The position numbers were made by a program, and so were the translations under genes. Shown one piece after another: positions 1 through 8,141 of a DNA stretch of 64,000 nucleotides. Positions within the stretch are counted from its first letter, which is position 1. The number at the start of each line of letters is the position of its first letter. This DNA comes from a virus, in IMG/VR virus record IMGVR_UViG_3300025000_002059, positions 1 through 64,000 of that record; one strand, written 5' to 3'. The notes beneath the pieces are model-generated. The model was given only the letters and a program-made list of their open reading frames with translations. It was not told the DNA's origin and did no database searches.

Positions 1-86
1 ATGGAACAATACCTCCAAGCTATGAGATCATCGTGGAAAAGAAGGATGATGAAATCAAAGTCAAAGCAATAAGGAAAAGTCCATGA
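1..86 (+). CDS. 3' end of an upstream gene (partial)
   Basis: Only the last 27 codons lie in the window, read from base 3 and ending in TGA at 84-86. The ATG of the next gene overlaps that stop (ATGA), so the two are probably translationally coupled in one operon. The visible tail is charged and lysine-rich (for example EIIVEKKDDEIKVKAI) and shows no diagnostic motif. Because the neighbours handle activated sugars, a sugar-biosynthesis enzyme such as a nonulosonate synthase is possible, but nothing in these residues proves it. Confidence 0.7.
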   Translation, partial: GTIPPSYEIIVEKKDDEIKVKAIRKSP

Positions 87-784
87 AGACATTAGCGATT
101 ATCCCGGCTAGAAGTGGATCAAAGAGACTGGTTCAGAAAAATATGAGAGAAATTAATGGGCAGAGTTTACTGGCCCATGCAATTGATACTGCTATCCAAA
201 GCGATGTGTTCTCAGAAATCGTTGTATCGAGCGATTCGAAAGATATATTGGAGAGCGTCCAACACTTTAATAAAATCGTTTACCATCTTAGGCCACCGAG
301 TCTGAGTGGAGACACGGCTAAACTGAAGACGCTTGTCAGATATCTCATGGAACTTTATGCAGCTGAAGAAAACAAGTTCGATATTGTCGCATTGATTATA
401 CCGACTTCACCACTTCGGAGATCCGAAGATTTGAGAACGGCAGCGGCACTCATGCGAAAGAACTATGACAAAATCAATGGAGTCATGAGTGTAGTAAACA
501 TGGATCACCCACCGCAGCATACTTTCAGAATTGATTATCAGGGATACATTCAGGCGATGTACCCAGAATTCATGGACACGCAATCCCAATTCTTAGAGCA
601 GACATACATACACGATGGCACAATTATCTTCGTAAAGACAGAAAGCTTTCTGAAATATGAAGATTTTTATATGCCAAATGTGATGCCTTATTATATCAAT
701 CCGGAAAGATCCATTGACATAAACACTGAATTTGATTTAAAAATAGCTGAATTTTTAATGGGGGGAAGGAAAAGTGGGAGATAA
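83..784 (+). CDS. neuA: Acylneuraminate cytidylyltransferase-like protein (CMP-sugar synthetase)
   Basis: A 233-residue protein of the NeuA/PseF/LegF family, which joins CTP to a nonulosonic acid to give the CMP-sugar used by glycosyltransferases in the cytoplasm. The N-terminal nucleotide-binding signature IPARSGSKRLVQKN (residues 7-20) and the LIIPTSPLR segment near residue 110 are characteristic, and the length is normal for the family. It starts inside the stop of the previous gene and ends inside the start of the next, so it is part of a tight operon with a Cys-rich protein and a PIG-L deacetylase. Which sugar it activates cannot be told. The gene name is by family resemblance only. Confidence 0.85.
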   Translation: MKTLAIIPARSGSKRLVQKNMREINGQSLLAHAIDTAIQSDVFSEIVVSSDSKDILESVQHFNKIVYHLRPPSLSGDTAKLKTLVRYLMELYAAEENKFDIVALIIPTSPLRRSEDLRTAAALMRKNYDKINGVMSVVNMDHPPQHTFRIDYQGYIQAMYPEFMDTQSQFLEQTYIHDGTIIFVKTESFLKYEDFYMPNVMPYYINPERSIDINTEFDLKIAEFLMGGRKSGR

Positions 785-1004
785 GTGGGATCGAAAGACC
801 GGATTCTGCTGTGCAACATGTGCATTCTATGCGCCTAAGACTTTAGAGATCGGACGATGCCGAAGAAACGCACCAACGATGAATGGCTATCCTGTTGTTT
901 ATGCAAACCACGATTGGTGTGGGGACCACAAACTAGACACCAATCCCAGTAGGGTAAGATTTGAAGAACAGCAGAAGGAAGTTCAGCCAGAATATAATAT
1001 TTGA
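774..1004 (+). CDS. Small cysteine-rich phage protein
   Basis: A 76-residue protein starting with GTG at 774, preceded by a GGGGGGAAGGA ribosome binding site that lies in the end of the neuA-like gene. Five cysteines (CCATC near residues 12-16, GRC near 28, DWCGDH near 48) suggest a small zinc- or cluster-binding fold. Proteins with this CxxC / CR / WCGxH pattern are common and uncharacterised in phages of Bacillota. Its location between two sugar enzymes may be incidental. No catalytic function can be assigned. Confidence 0.7.
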   Translation: MGDKWDRKTGFCCATCAFYAPKTLEIGRCRRNAPTMNGYPVVYANHDWCGDHKLDTNPSRVRFEEQQKEVQPEYNI

Positions 1005-1024
1005 GTCTGGAAAGAAGTGGATAT

Positions 1025-1729
1025 ATGAGCAATATTCTAATTGTAGCTGCGCATCCAGACGACGAAATATTAGGATGCGGCGGAATGATGGCTAGGGTTA
1101 CGCGTTCTGATTCTCAAAGAGTATCAGTCGGATATTTGAGTTACGGACTGACATCGCGCCAAGAATCAGAAACACTAGCCGAATTCGAGAAGGAAAAAGT
1201 TAAGGACCGATCACGAAATGCCATGGAAGCATTGACCGGAATATCAAAACAGGAAATGAGAAAGCATCTTAAATTTGCCAATTTTCCAGACAATAAATTT
1301 GATACAGTGCCACTTCTTGACATAGTAAAGCAAATTGAGAAGTGGATACAGGAAATAAAACCAGATATTATATTCACGCATTCGCAGAAGGATCTAAATA
1401 TTGACCATTGTCTAACGCACCGAGCGGTCCTCACGGCAACACGACCAATTAAGGGAAACCACAGTGTCAAGACGATTTATTCTTTTTCAATTCCATCGAG
1501 CACAGAGTGGACATTTGGGGCATTCGGAGTATTCGCTCCAAATATCTTTGTAGACATTACCGGAATGACAGCAGCTAAAGCTAAAGCATTAAAATGCTAC
1601 GATACAGAGATTAGACAATTTCCACATCCACGATCGGAAGAATATATGCATTTCCAAGCTTTTTATATGGGTTCGATCGTTGGAATGGATGAAGCAGAAG
1701 GATATGAAATGGTTAGAGGGTTTATTTAA
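1025..1729 (+). CDS. PIG-L family deacetylase
   Basis: A 234-residue zinc-dependent N-deacetylase of the PIG-L/LmbE family, which removes acetyl groups from N-acetylglucosamine-type substrates. The metal-binding AHPDDE motif is at residues 9-14, and a second expected motif (DHCLTHRA) follows around residue 124. I chose the ATG at 1025 over an upstream in-frame TTG at 1001 because the core strand of the fold begins directly after it and an AGAAGTGGA ribosome binding site precedes it. Together with the NeuA-like enzyme it suggests that the phage makes or edits an amino sugar, perhaps for capsid, DNA or cell-surface decoration; the substrate is unknown. Confidence 0.85.
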   Translation: MSNILIVAAHPDDEILGCGGMMARVTRSDSQRVSVGYLSYGLTSRQESETLAEFEKEKVKDRSRNAMEALTGISKQEMRKHLKFANFPDNKFDTVPLLDIVKQIEKWIQEIKPDIIFTHSQKDLNIDHCLTHRAVLTATRPIKGNHSVKTIYSFSIPSSTEWTFGAFGVFAPNIFVDITGMTAAKAKALKCYDTEIRQFPHPRSEEYMHFQAFYMGSIVGMDEAEGYEMVRGFI

Positions 1730-1820
1730 AAATTTAGTGGGGGCGGTTCTAAAGGATCCACGAATAGCTTCCGCACTAGTTGGATTCTTGAGTGACGCTA
1801 GGGGGACTGCAGCGCAATAA
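1704..1820 (+). CDS. Small 38-residue protein
   Basis: A short gene that begins inside the 3' end of the deacetylase gene (ATG at 1704, after the ribosome binding site AGAAGGA) and stops with TAA at 1818-1820. The product (start MKWLEGLFKNL, end SDARGTAAQ) has an amphipathic N-terminal helix. It fills most of the gap before the terminase. The good ribosome binding site and clean reading frame support it, but there is no family I recognise. It is too short for a terminase small subunit. Confidence 0.55.
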   Translation: MKWLEGLFKNLVGAVLKDPRIASALVGFLSDARGTAAQ

Positions 1821-1871
1821 GCCGGGCAGAGATGCGCACATTAAATCTTCTCAATTTGTGGAGATGAAATT

Positions 1872-3203
1872 TTGAGAAAATTAGTAGAGAAACTTAGATT
1901 GTTGAGTAGCAGGCAGAAAGAAGAGATTATAAAGAAATTATCAGACGAAGAAATCCTTGCTCTTTATTATGATTGGGAAGGAGTGTGGTCAAGACCTAGT
2001 CAAGTTGAGCCAGCTGGAGACTGGACATACTGGTTGATTCTTGCTGGTAGGGGATGGGGAAAGACCAAAACAGCAGCAGAATGGATTAGAAAAAGGGTTT
2101 GCACATTAGAGTCAAAACACATCGCACTCGTAGCACCAAGGGCATCGGACATTAGGGACATCATGATAGAGGGACCAAGCGGAATCCTTAATGTATTTCC
2201 ACCAAATCAAAGACCAAACTATGAGCCATCAAAAAGAAAGATCACATTCCATACCGGGGCAGTAGCCATAACATACTCCGGAGATGAGCCGGACCAATTG
2301 CGGGGACCAAATGTGGATACAGCATGGGTCGATGAATTAGCCAGTATCCCAAAACAAGAGCAAGTCCTAGATATGATTGCTTTCTGTTTGAGGATTGGTG
2401 TTAACCCAAGGTGTGTGATAACCACTACGCCAAGACCAACGAGAACGATCAAACGATTAATCCGGGAAGATAATACTTGCATAACGAGAGGGTCCACCTT
2501 TGAAAACAGAGATAACTTATCGACTGTTTTTTTTAGTTCAATCATTGAACGCTATAAAAATACTAGGATTGGAAAGCAAGAATTATATGGAGAAATTCTA
2601 GATGACAATCCAAAGGCTTTATGGAAAGAGAAAATAATCGAGGAATCACGAGTTATAAAGCATCCGGAATTAAGAAGGATTGTAATCGGAGTCGATCCAG
2701 CCGCCACAGCTAATAAAAATTCTGATGAAACAGGAATTATCGCGGTTGGAAAAGGGAATGATGGTCATTTTTATATCTTGGATGATAAGTCATTGAAGGA
2801 CAGTCCAGCCGGATGGGGGAAGGCTGTCGTTTCTGTTTATTATAAATACAAGGCAGATAGAGTCATAGGTGAAGTCAATCAAGGCGGGGATATGGTCGAA
2901 TATGTGCTCAAGACCATCGATAGATATGTGAGTTTCAAAGCAATCCATGCGTCAAGGGGAAAAAAGTTAAGAGCGGAGCCAATAGCAGCACTTTATGAGC
3001 AGCATAAATGCCATCATGTAGGTACATTTCCGGACCTCGAAACTCAAATGACAAACTGGGATCCGGAGAATGATGTAGAGTCACCTGATCGAGTCGATGC
3101 TTTGTGTTGGGCTATCTGGGAACTAATGGACGGTCCCAAGAAACTAAGCAAATACAATCCATCTGGAATCGAGGACTTTAAACGAGAGAGTCCTCATATT
3201 TAA
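1872..3203 (+). CDS. terL: Terminase large subunit
   Basis: The 443-residue packaging motor ATPase/nuclease that pumps genome DNA into the procapsid. Walker A is GRGWGKTK (residues 59-66), Walker B is about residues 148-155 (VDTAWVDE), and the C-terminal RNase-H-like nuclease begins at VIGVDPAAT (acidic residue about 275), with further acidic positions near 330 (GEVNQGGD) and 418 (PDRVDAL). It starts with TTG at 1872 after a GTGGAG ribosome binding site. Length and domain order are normal. No small terminase subunit is recognisable next to it; the SpoIIID-like HTH protein downstream is unlikely to fill that role. Confidence 0.95.
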   Translation: MRKLVEKLRLLSSRQKEEIIKKLSDEEILALYYDWEGVWSRPSQVEPAGDWTYWLILAGRGWGKTKTAAEWIRKRVCTLESKHIALVAPRASDIRDIMIEGPSGILNVFPPNQRPNYEPSKRKITFHTGAVAITYSGDEPDQLRGPNVDTAWVDELASIPKQEQVLDMIAFCLRIGVNPRCVITTTPRPTRTIKRLIREDNTCITRGSTFENRDNLSTVFFSSIIERYKNTRIGKQELYGEILDDNPKALWKEKIIEESRVIKHPELRRIVIGVDPAATANKNSDETGIIAVGKGNDGHFYILDDKSLKDSPAGWGKAVVSVYYKYKADRVIGEVNQGGDMVEYVLKTIDRYVSFKAIHASRGKKLRAEPIAALYEQHKCHHVGTFPDLETQMTNWDPENDVESPDRVDALCWAIWELMDGPKKLSKYNPSGIEDFKRESPHI

Positions 3204-3247
3204 ATTTTGGGCAAAATTGAAAATGATTTACAAAAGGAGTTGAGGTA

Positions 3248-3457
3248 ATGGATAAGCTATTAGAACACTGGCAAGCCATGGCGGTTATAGTACTTGAGGA
3301 AAGACAGATAGAAAAAGAGTGTTTGCGAACCAACATTAAGATTGATGTTGTCAAGCGGATAGCCGATTCAACGTCATGGTCCTTAAGGAAATCATTTGAA
3401 TTTTGCCTTCGCGAGAAGGAGGGAAATCAAAGATGGCCCTGCCAAATGATCCTTTAA
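3248..3457 (+). CDS. Small unknown protein before the portal gene
   Basis: A 69-residue protein with an excellent ribosome binding site (AAAGGAGTTGAGGTA) before ATG 3248. Its last 25 bases overlap the start of the portal gene in another frame, and its end carries the portal gene's AAGGAGG ribosome binding site, consistent with translational coupling. The sequence is helical and charged (EERQIEKECLRTN) with no motif I recognise. Its position between terminase and portal suggests a packaging or head-assembly accessory role, which is inference only. Confidence 0.6.
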   Translation: MDKLLEHWQAMAVIVLEERQIEKECLRTNIKIDVVKRIADSTSWSLRKSFEFCLREKEGNQRWPCQMIL

Positions 3458-4758
3458 ACAAAAACGTAGGTAATCAGAAGATCACGCCACAGATCGCCAC
3501 AAGGGAACTTGGCCGGACAGGACTTATTGAATATGATGGCTATGTTTATGAAGAACAATTAAGGCAGTTATCCAGCTTTGACGTAAGGGTCCGAGTTTAC
3601 CGGGAAATGTCTGAAAACGATAGTGTTATCGGAGCAATTTTATTTGTCATTGATATGCTTATTAGACAGGTAACATGGCGGGTTCAGGCCGGGGGTGGAA
3701 CTCCAGAGGATGAAGAAGCAAAGAAATTTCTGGAAAGTTGTTTACAGGATATGTCCTCGACATGGGAAGATACCATATCGGAGATCATGTCCTTTTTAGT
3801 TTATGGGTTTTCATACCATGAAATCGTTTACAAAAGGCGGCTGGGAGAAAATAAAGATCCAACTAAGAATAGTCGTTTTAATGATGGCCGGATAGGATGG
3901 AGAAAAATACCTATCAGAGCACAAGAAACTCTATGGCGCTGGCTATTTGATGATGAAGGCGGCATTCATGGGATGGTTCAGCTTCCACCACCGGATTATA
4001 GAATAAGAACCATACCCATTGAAAAAGCTTTATTATTCAGAACAGCCATCCATAAAAATAACCCAGAAGGACGATCAATCTTAAGAATTGCCTATCGCAC
4101 ATGGTATATAAAAAAGCGAATAGAAACATTTGAAGCCATCGGAATTGAGCGGGAATTGGCCGGATATCCAGTGGTTTATGTTCCGGTTGAATGGACGGAC
4201 ATTAATGCAACACAAGGTGAAAAAGATGCTTATGCCCAAATGAAAAAGCTCGTTACCAACATAAGACGCGATGAACAAGAAGGTGCCGTTCTTCCTGCGA
4301 TTTATGATGAGCAAAATAATCAGTTGGTGCGCTTGGAACTTTTAACGAGCGGCGGTCGAAGGAACTTTGATACAAGCCAAATTATAACAAGACTAGATCA
4401 ACGACTTGCCATGACTGTTATGGCAGATTTCATACTTTTGGGGACAGCAACACCGAATGGTAGCTTTGCACTGAGTGCAGATAAGACGCGACTCTTCAGT
4501 ATGGCATTGGGAACATGGCTGGATTCAATAGCCGCAACCTTCAATCGCTATGCAATCCCAAGACTATTCTCACTCAATAATTTCAAGTTAGAGAAACTTC
4601 CAACATTGGAACATGCCGATATTGATAATCCAGACCTTAAGGATCTTGGAGAGTATCTTGGTAAGCTGGCAGGGGCCGGAGCTCCTTTATTCCCAGATGA
4701 GGACCTAGAAGATTATCTCAGGGAAGTCGCTGGGATGCCACTTACTAAAAAGGAATGA
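3433..4758 (+). CDS. Portal protein (Mu gp29 / DUF935-like)
   Basis: A 441-residue portal protein, the dodecameric channel at the capsid vertex through which DNA is packaged. The C-terminal half shows features typical of the Mu-type portal family: LLTSGGRRNFD, the DQRLAMTVMADFILLG segment and GSFALSADKTRLF. I placed the start at ATG 3433 because an AAGGAGG ribosome binding site lies about 10 bases upstream; an in-frame ATG at 3403 lacks one. The stop overlaps the ATG of the MuF-like gene, as usual for this gene pair. Confidence 0.9.
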   Translation: MALPNDPLNKNVGNQKITPQIATRELGRTGLIEYDGYVYEEQLRQLSSFDVRVRVYREMSENDSVIGAILFVIDMLIRQVTWRVQAGGGTPEDEEAKKFLESCLQDMSSTWEDTISEIMSFLVYGFSYHEIVYKRRLGENKDPTKNSRFNDGRIGWRKIPIRAQETLWRWLFDDEGGIHGMVQLPPPDYRIRTIPIEKALLFRTAIHKNNPEGRSILRIAYRTWYIKKRIETFEAIGIERELAGYPVVYVPVEWTDINATQGEKDAYAQMKKLVTNIRRDEQEGAVLPAIYDEQNNQLVRLELLTSGGRRNFDTSQIITRLDQRLAMTVMADFILLGTATPNGSFALSADKTRLFSMALGTWLDSIAATFNRYAIPRLFSLNNFKLEKLPTLEHADIDNPDLKDLGEYLGKLAGAGAPLFPDEDLEDYLREVAGMPLTKKE

Positions 4759-5681
4759 CGGTCATGTTTATATTTAGAGAGCCGAAAATTATCGAGATTT
4801 ACAAAGAGCGAGCAGAAGATATTGAATGGAGATCATTGCATGGGATAGCGGATCAGGCAAAGCCGGAGATGATCGAAGCATTCCAAAAAGCCGTAGAGCG
4901 GACCAAAGCCGATATGAATCTTACTGAATTAGAGCAAGCAATGCTGATAGCTAATGTGGAAATTGCTCTTAATACTATTCCGTGGGAAACATTTATTTCT
5001 GAACTTGCCAGTATAGGGATAATTTATAAGACTATCTTTGATAGGGCGGGAAATAAATCAATCGATTATCTGCCGGATGATATAGAACTTAAGGCAAGTT
5101 TTAATACTTTAAATCCTAAATCCTTGGATTATATTAAAGATCACACAGGGGAATTAATTGTGGAAATAACTGAGCAAACCCAATTAGCAGTAAGAGCAAT
5201 AATCAATGATGCGTTTATTGAAGGGTTACATCCTTATCAGTCCGCAAGGGAAATCAAAAAAATTGTTGGACTTACTGAGCGCCAAGCAAAAGCGGTCAAC
5301 AATCTCCGAAAGAGTTTGATTATCCAGAAATTATCAGACAAAGTTATCGAACAAAGAACGAAGGCGTATGCTCGCAGATTGCTTATTTACAGATCAAATA
5401 ATATTGCGAGAACCGAGACAATCAATGCAGCAAATAGAGGGCAACAAGCGCTATGGGAACAAACTGAGGAACAAGGATTAATTAATAGGGCAACGGCAAG
5501 ACGCAAATGGATTACAACACCAGATGATCGTTTGTGTCAGTGGTGTAAGTCATTGGATGGAAAAATAGTGGGGTTAGGTGAAGAATTTGGAACACCAATC
5601 ATTTCAGGGATCAATTATACAGCGCTCACACCAACCTTACATCCGAGTTGTAGGTGTGCACTTGGCCTAGTTTTTATCTAA
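4755..5681 (+). CDS. Phage Mu F-like head morphogenesis protein
   Basis: A 308-residue minor head protein of the Mu gpF/SPP1 gp7 family, found immediately after the portal and usually carried inside the capsid on the portal. The C-terminal MuF signature is clear: RTETINAANRGQ, KWITTPDDRLCQWC (a CxxC pair) and the terminal LHPSCRCALG near residue 300. The start ATG at 4755 overlaps the portal stop; a second ATG is present three codons later. No toxin domain follows the MuF domain, so it is the plain structural form. Confidence 0.9.
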   Translation: MTVMFIFREPKIIEIYKERAEDIEWRSLHGIADQAKPEMIEAFQKAVERTKADMNLTELEQAMLIANVEIALNTIPWETFISELASIGIIYKTIFDRAGNKSIDYLPDDIELKASFNTLNPKSLDYIKDHTGELIVEITEQTQLAVRAIINDAFIEGLHPYQSAREIKKIVGLTERQAKAVNNLRKSLIIQKLSDKVIEQRTKAYARRLLIYRSNNIARTETINAANRGQQALWEQTEEQGLINRATARRKWITTPDDRLCQWCKSLDGKIVGLGEEFGTPIISGINYTALTPTLHPSCRCALGLVFI

Positions 5682-5721
5682 AATTAAAAAACCATATTTA
5701 TTTTAGGGGGGTAAAATTTTT

Positions 5722-5997
5722 ATGGGAACACAGGACCATATTCTAAAAAGAACGATTGCTGAAGCTCATTATATCATCGAGAATCGAGCAACCATACGTG
5801 AAACGGCAGCAGCTTTCAATGTTAGTAAGAGCACCGTCCACAGAGACGTTAAAAAATTTCTAGAGGAATTAGATCTTAATTTATATGGTAAAGTTATCCA
5901 TATTATAGACATCAATCTTTCAGAGCGACATATGCGAGGTGGGGAAGCAAACAAGCAGAAGTCGATTGAGCGTCATGCAAAGGCCGTTAATCGATGA
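5722..5997 (+). CDS. spoIIID: SpoIIID-like sporulation transcription regulator
   Basis: A 91-residue DNA-binding protein that matches the SpoIIID family of mother-cell sporulation regulators along its whole length. The helix-turn-helix reads ETAAAFNVSKSTVHRDV (about residues 26-42) and the family tail RHMRGGEANKQKS (about 71-83) corresponds to the RHLRGGEATKLK segment of Bacillus SpoIIID as I recall it. An AGGGGGG ribosome binding site precedes ATG 5722. The stop overlaps the next ATG. It is unexpected inside the head-gene cluster: it could tune late phage genes, or let the phage sense or alter sporulation of its host. Confidence 0.85.
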   Translation: MGTQDHILKRTIAEAHYIIENRATIRETAAAFNVSKSTVHRDVKKFLEELDLNLYGKVIHIIDINLSERHMRGGEANKQKSIERHAKAVNR

Positions 5998-6350
5998 AGT
6001 ATCCGCCAATTATTGCAGTGGATTTCGATGGGACGATTACCAAGGAAAATGACTTTCCAAACTTAGGTGAACTTATGCCGGGGGCTAAAGAAGTCATAAA
6101 CGAATTACATTCATACGGATGCATTATCATTTTATGGACCTGTAGAACTGACAGTTATCTTGAACAAGCCATAAACTATTGCAACCAATGTGGAATTCAT
6201 ATTGACTATGCGAATCAGAACTATCCATCCATTCAGGGATATGCATACCCCAAAATATATGCCGATTATTATATCGATGATCTAAATATCGGGGGATTCC
6301 CCGGATGGCACAATGTCCGAGAAACCATATTCCAACGAGAGGGGTTTTGA
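5994..6350 (+). CDS. HAD-superfamily hydrolase (small phosphatase)
   Basis: A 118-residue haloacid-dehalogenase-like phosphatase of the short, capless type. The nucleophile motif DFDGTIT (residues 9-15), the LWTCRTDS motif II segment (about 46-53) and the YYIDDLN motif IV (about 91-97) are all present, so it should be active. It overlaps the SpoIIID-like stop by four bases (ATGA). The substrate is unknown; related small HAD proteins occur in many phage structural operons. Confidence 0.85.
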   Translation: MKYPPIIAVDFDGTITKENDFPNLGELMPGAKEVINELHSYGCIIILWTCRTDSYLEQAINYCNQCGIHIDYANQNYPSIQGYAYPKIYADYYIDDLNIGGFPGWHNVRETIFQREGF

Positions 6351-6357
6351 TGGGCAA

Positions 6358-6612
6358 ATGAGCGCTCTTAAAGTAAGTGTGGTATGTAGTTCATCAATTA
6401 TTCTTGAGTCCAAGAACCAAGCGATTGTAGACGACCTACTGAGAAAACCCATTATTCACCCGAGCACCATAAATCTAAAAGCGGTTAGATGTCCATACTG
6501 TAATAATTTACTTGGATTTCTGGATGGAACTGCTCAAATAAAATGCTATAAATGTAAATTCATACACCTTGAGGAAACTAGAGTCGCGCCGACGACCAAC
6601 GCATTGATTTAA
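6358..6612 (+). CDS. Com-like zinc-finger protein
   Basis: An 84-residue protein whose core VRCPYCNNLLGF ... IKCYKCKFIH holds two CxxC pairs about 17 residues apart, the pattern of the Mu Com zinc-finger translational regulator and related phage proteins. I chose ATG 6358, 12 bases after a GAGAGGGG sequence; an upstream in-frame ATG at 6313 lies inside the HAD gene. It sits between the head genes and the protease, where Com-like proteins often occur. Binding to nucleic acid is inferred from the fold, not shown. Confidence 0.7.
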   Translation: MSALKVSVVCSSSIILESKNQAIVDDLLRKPIIHPSTINLKAVRCPYCNNLLGFLDGTAQIKCYKCKFIHLEETRVAPTTNALI

Positions 6613-6664
6613 AAAAATGTGTTTGGTTTGTCGGCGTATTTTTGTTTTAAGGAGGAAGAGAGAG

Positions 6665-8125
6665 TTGCACGTTAAAGATTATGTAGATGCGATATTTAAT
6701 TCATTAAGAAATCTTTTATCAGATGATGAGATCAGCAAAATTGACAAAACAGAATTAATAAAAGATGTGTTACTCAACATAGAAAAAAAAGTATTACCAT
6801 TCGGAGATTTGCCACTTGCTGATAGGGATAGAGAGTGGGATGGTTCAGGAGCTGAAAGTAATATTCGCGAATGGGCCGGAGGCAAAGATAATTTGGATTG
6901 GGCAAAATATGGCAAAGGATTCTTGTGGGTTAATGATGAGGACAGGGAAAAGTTTGGTAGTTATAAATTTCCGATTGCCGATGTGATCGATGGAAAATTG
7001 ATTGCTATACCGAGGGGAATATTTGCAGCTGCTGGTGTTTTGAGTGGTGCTAGGTTAGAAGGTGGCGTGGGCCAATTAAATGTGCCAAAGGAAGACATAC
7101 AGGGCTTAAAGGATCATGTCGATAAGTACTATGCCAAGATGAGGAAAGAATGGGATGACGATAAGTTAGTTAGTCCGTTCAAGGAAAAACAAGTATTGGA
7201 AAAATTGATTGATTATAATCCAATGGTTCCTAGTTTTGGGAAGGTTAATTGTGAGATTGCATTTGTGGGGGCATCTCCGGGTAAGATTGAGTCGATAAGA
7301 GGTGAACCTTTCGTTGGACCGTCCGGTGAGACATTTAATGAGTTGTATCTTGGGCCATTAGGATTAAAGCGTGACGATATATTCCTTACTAATGTTGTGC
7401 CAGATTTACTAGTTGACGATATGGGCAATGCGAGAGAACCAAATAATAGGGAAGTTAGTGCTTGGAGCGGGTGGCTTGATGGCGAGATAGAACGATCTAA
7501 TCCTAAAGTTATTGTTGCTCTAGGAAAAATCGCAAAGAAAGCTCTTGGTGAAGACGTTGATTTTGTTTTGCCACATCCGATAGCTATCCGGAAGTATAGT
7601 AATTCAGGAGAAGTTGGAAGGAAGATAAAGCAAATCAAGTTAAAACTTGATGAAATTAACAAAGGTTTGCCTAGTGTTAATGATGTTCATGTACAAAGTA
7701 CAAGTTGGAAAAGACCAAGAAGGACACAGAAATCAGATAATCATTATAAAGATTATGCCGATATATTTAAGGCTGATGATGAAAAGCACCTTATTTATGG
7801 TGTAGTCTTAGAACCCGGTAGTGTCGATGCCCAGAATGATACTATAAGTGCAGAAGAAATTGAACGAGTGGCGCATGTTTATCTCCAAAATTCTAGAATT
7901 GTTGGCAATGGCCATAGATCAAAGGCGAAAGCTGATGTGGTCGAAAGTTTTATAGCGCCGATAAACTATGAATTTGGAAATCAAAAAATTACTAAGGGAA
8001 CATGGGTTATGGTAGTTAAAGTCAATGATGATAAATTATGGGAAGGTGTTAAGGAAAAATTGTATACAGGGTTCTCTATTGGCGGCTTTTCAAAGAGGAT
8101 TCTGGTGAATGAGCCAGCCAATTAA
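6665..8125 (+). CDS. Three-part protein: XkdF-type prohead protease fused to a uracil-DNA glycosylase-like domain
   Basis: A 486-residue protein starting with TTG 6665 after AAGGAGG. Three segments can be seen. Residues about 52-165 are a phage domain with GFLWVND, FPIADVIDGKL and IPRGIFAAAGVLSGAR. Residues about 197-330 resemble family-4-type uracil-DNA glycosylases: GASPGKIES, GEPFVGPSGETF, then LPHPIAIRK as the second active-site motif. Residues about 375-480 match XkdF-like phage serine proteases (VVLEPGSVDAQNDTIS, GNGHRSKAKADVV, TGFSIGGFSKR). The iron-sulphur cysteines of classical family-4 enzymes are not evident. The gene lies between head genes and the scaffold, so the protease is probably the prohead protease; the glycosylase part is unusual there. 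Confidence 0.8.
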   Translation: MHVKDYVDAIFNSLRNLLSDDEISKIDKTELIKDVLLNIEKKVLPFGDLPLADRDREWDGSGAESNIREWAGGKDNLDWAKYGKGFLWVNDEDREKFGSYKFPIADVIDGKLIAIPRGIFAAAGVLSGARLEGGVGQLNVPKEDIQGLKDHVDKYYAKMRKEWDDDKLVSPFKEKQVLEKLIDYNPMVPSFGKVNCEIAFVGASPGKIESIRGEPFVGPSGETFNELYLGPLGLKRDDIFLTNVVPDLLVDDMGNAREPNNREVSAWSGWLDGEIERSNPKVIVALGKIAKKALGEDVDFVLPHPIAIRKYSNSGEVGRKIKQIKLKLDEINKGLPSVNDVHVQSTSWKRPRRTQKSDNHYKDYADIFKADDEKHLIYGVVLEPGSVDAQNDTISAEEIERVAHVYLQNSRIVGNGHRSKAKADVVESFIAPINYEFGNQKITKGTWVMVVKVNDDKLWEGVKEKLYTGFSIGGFSKRILVNEPAN

Positions 8126-8141
8126 GGATGGTGAGCATCAA

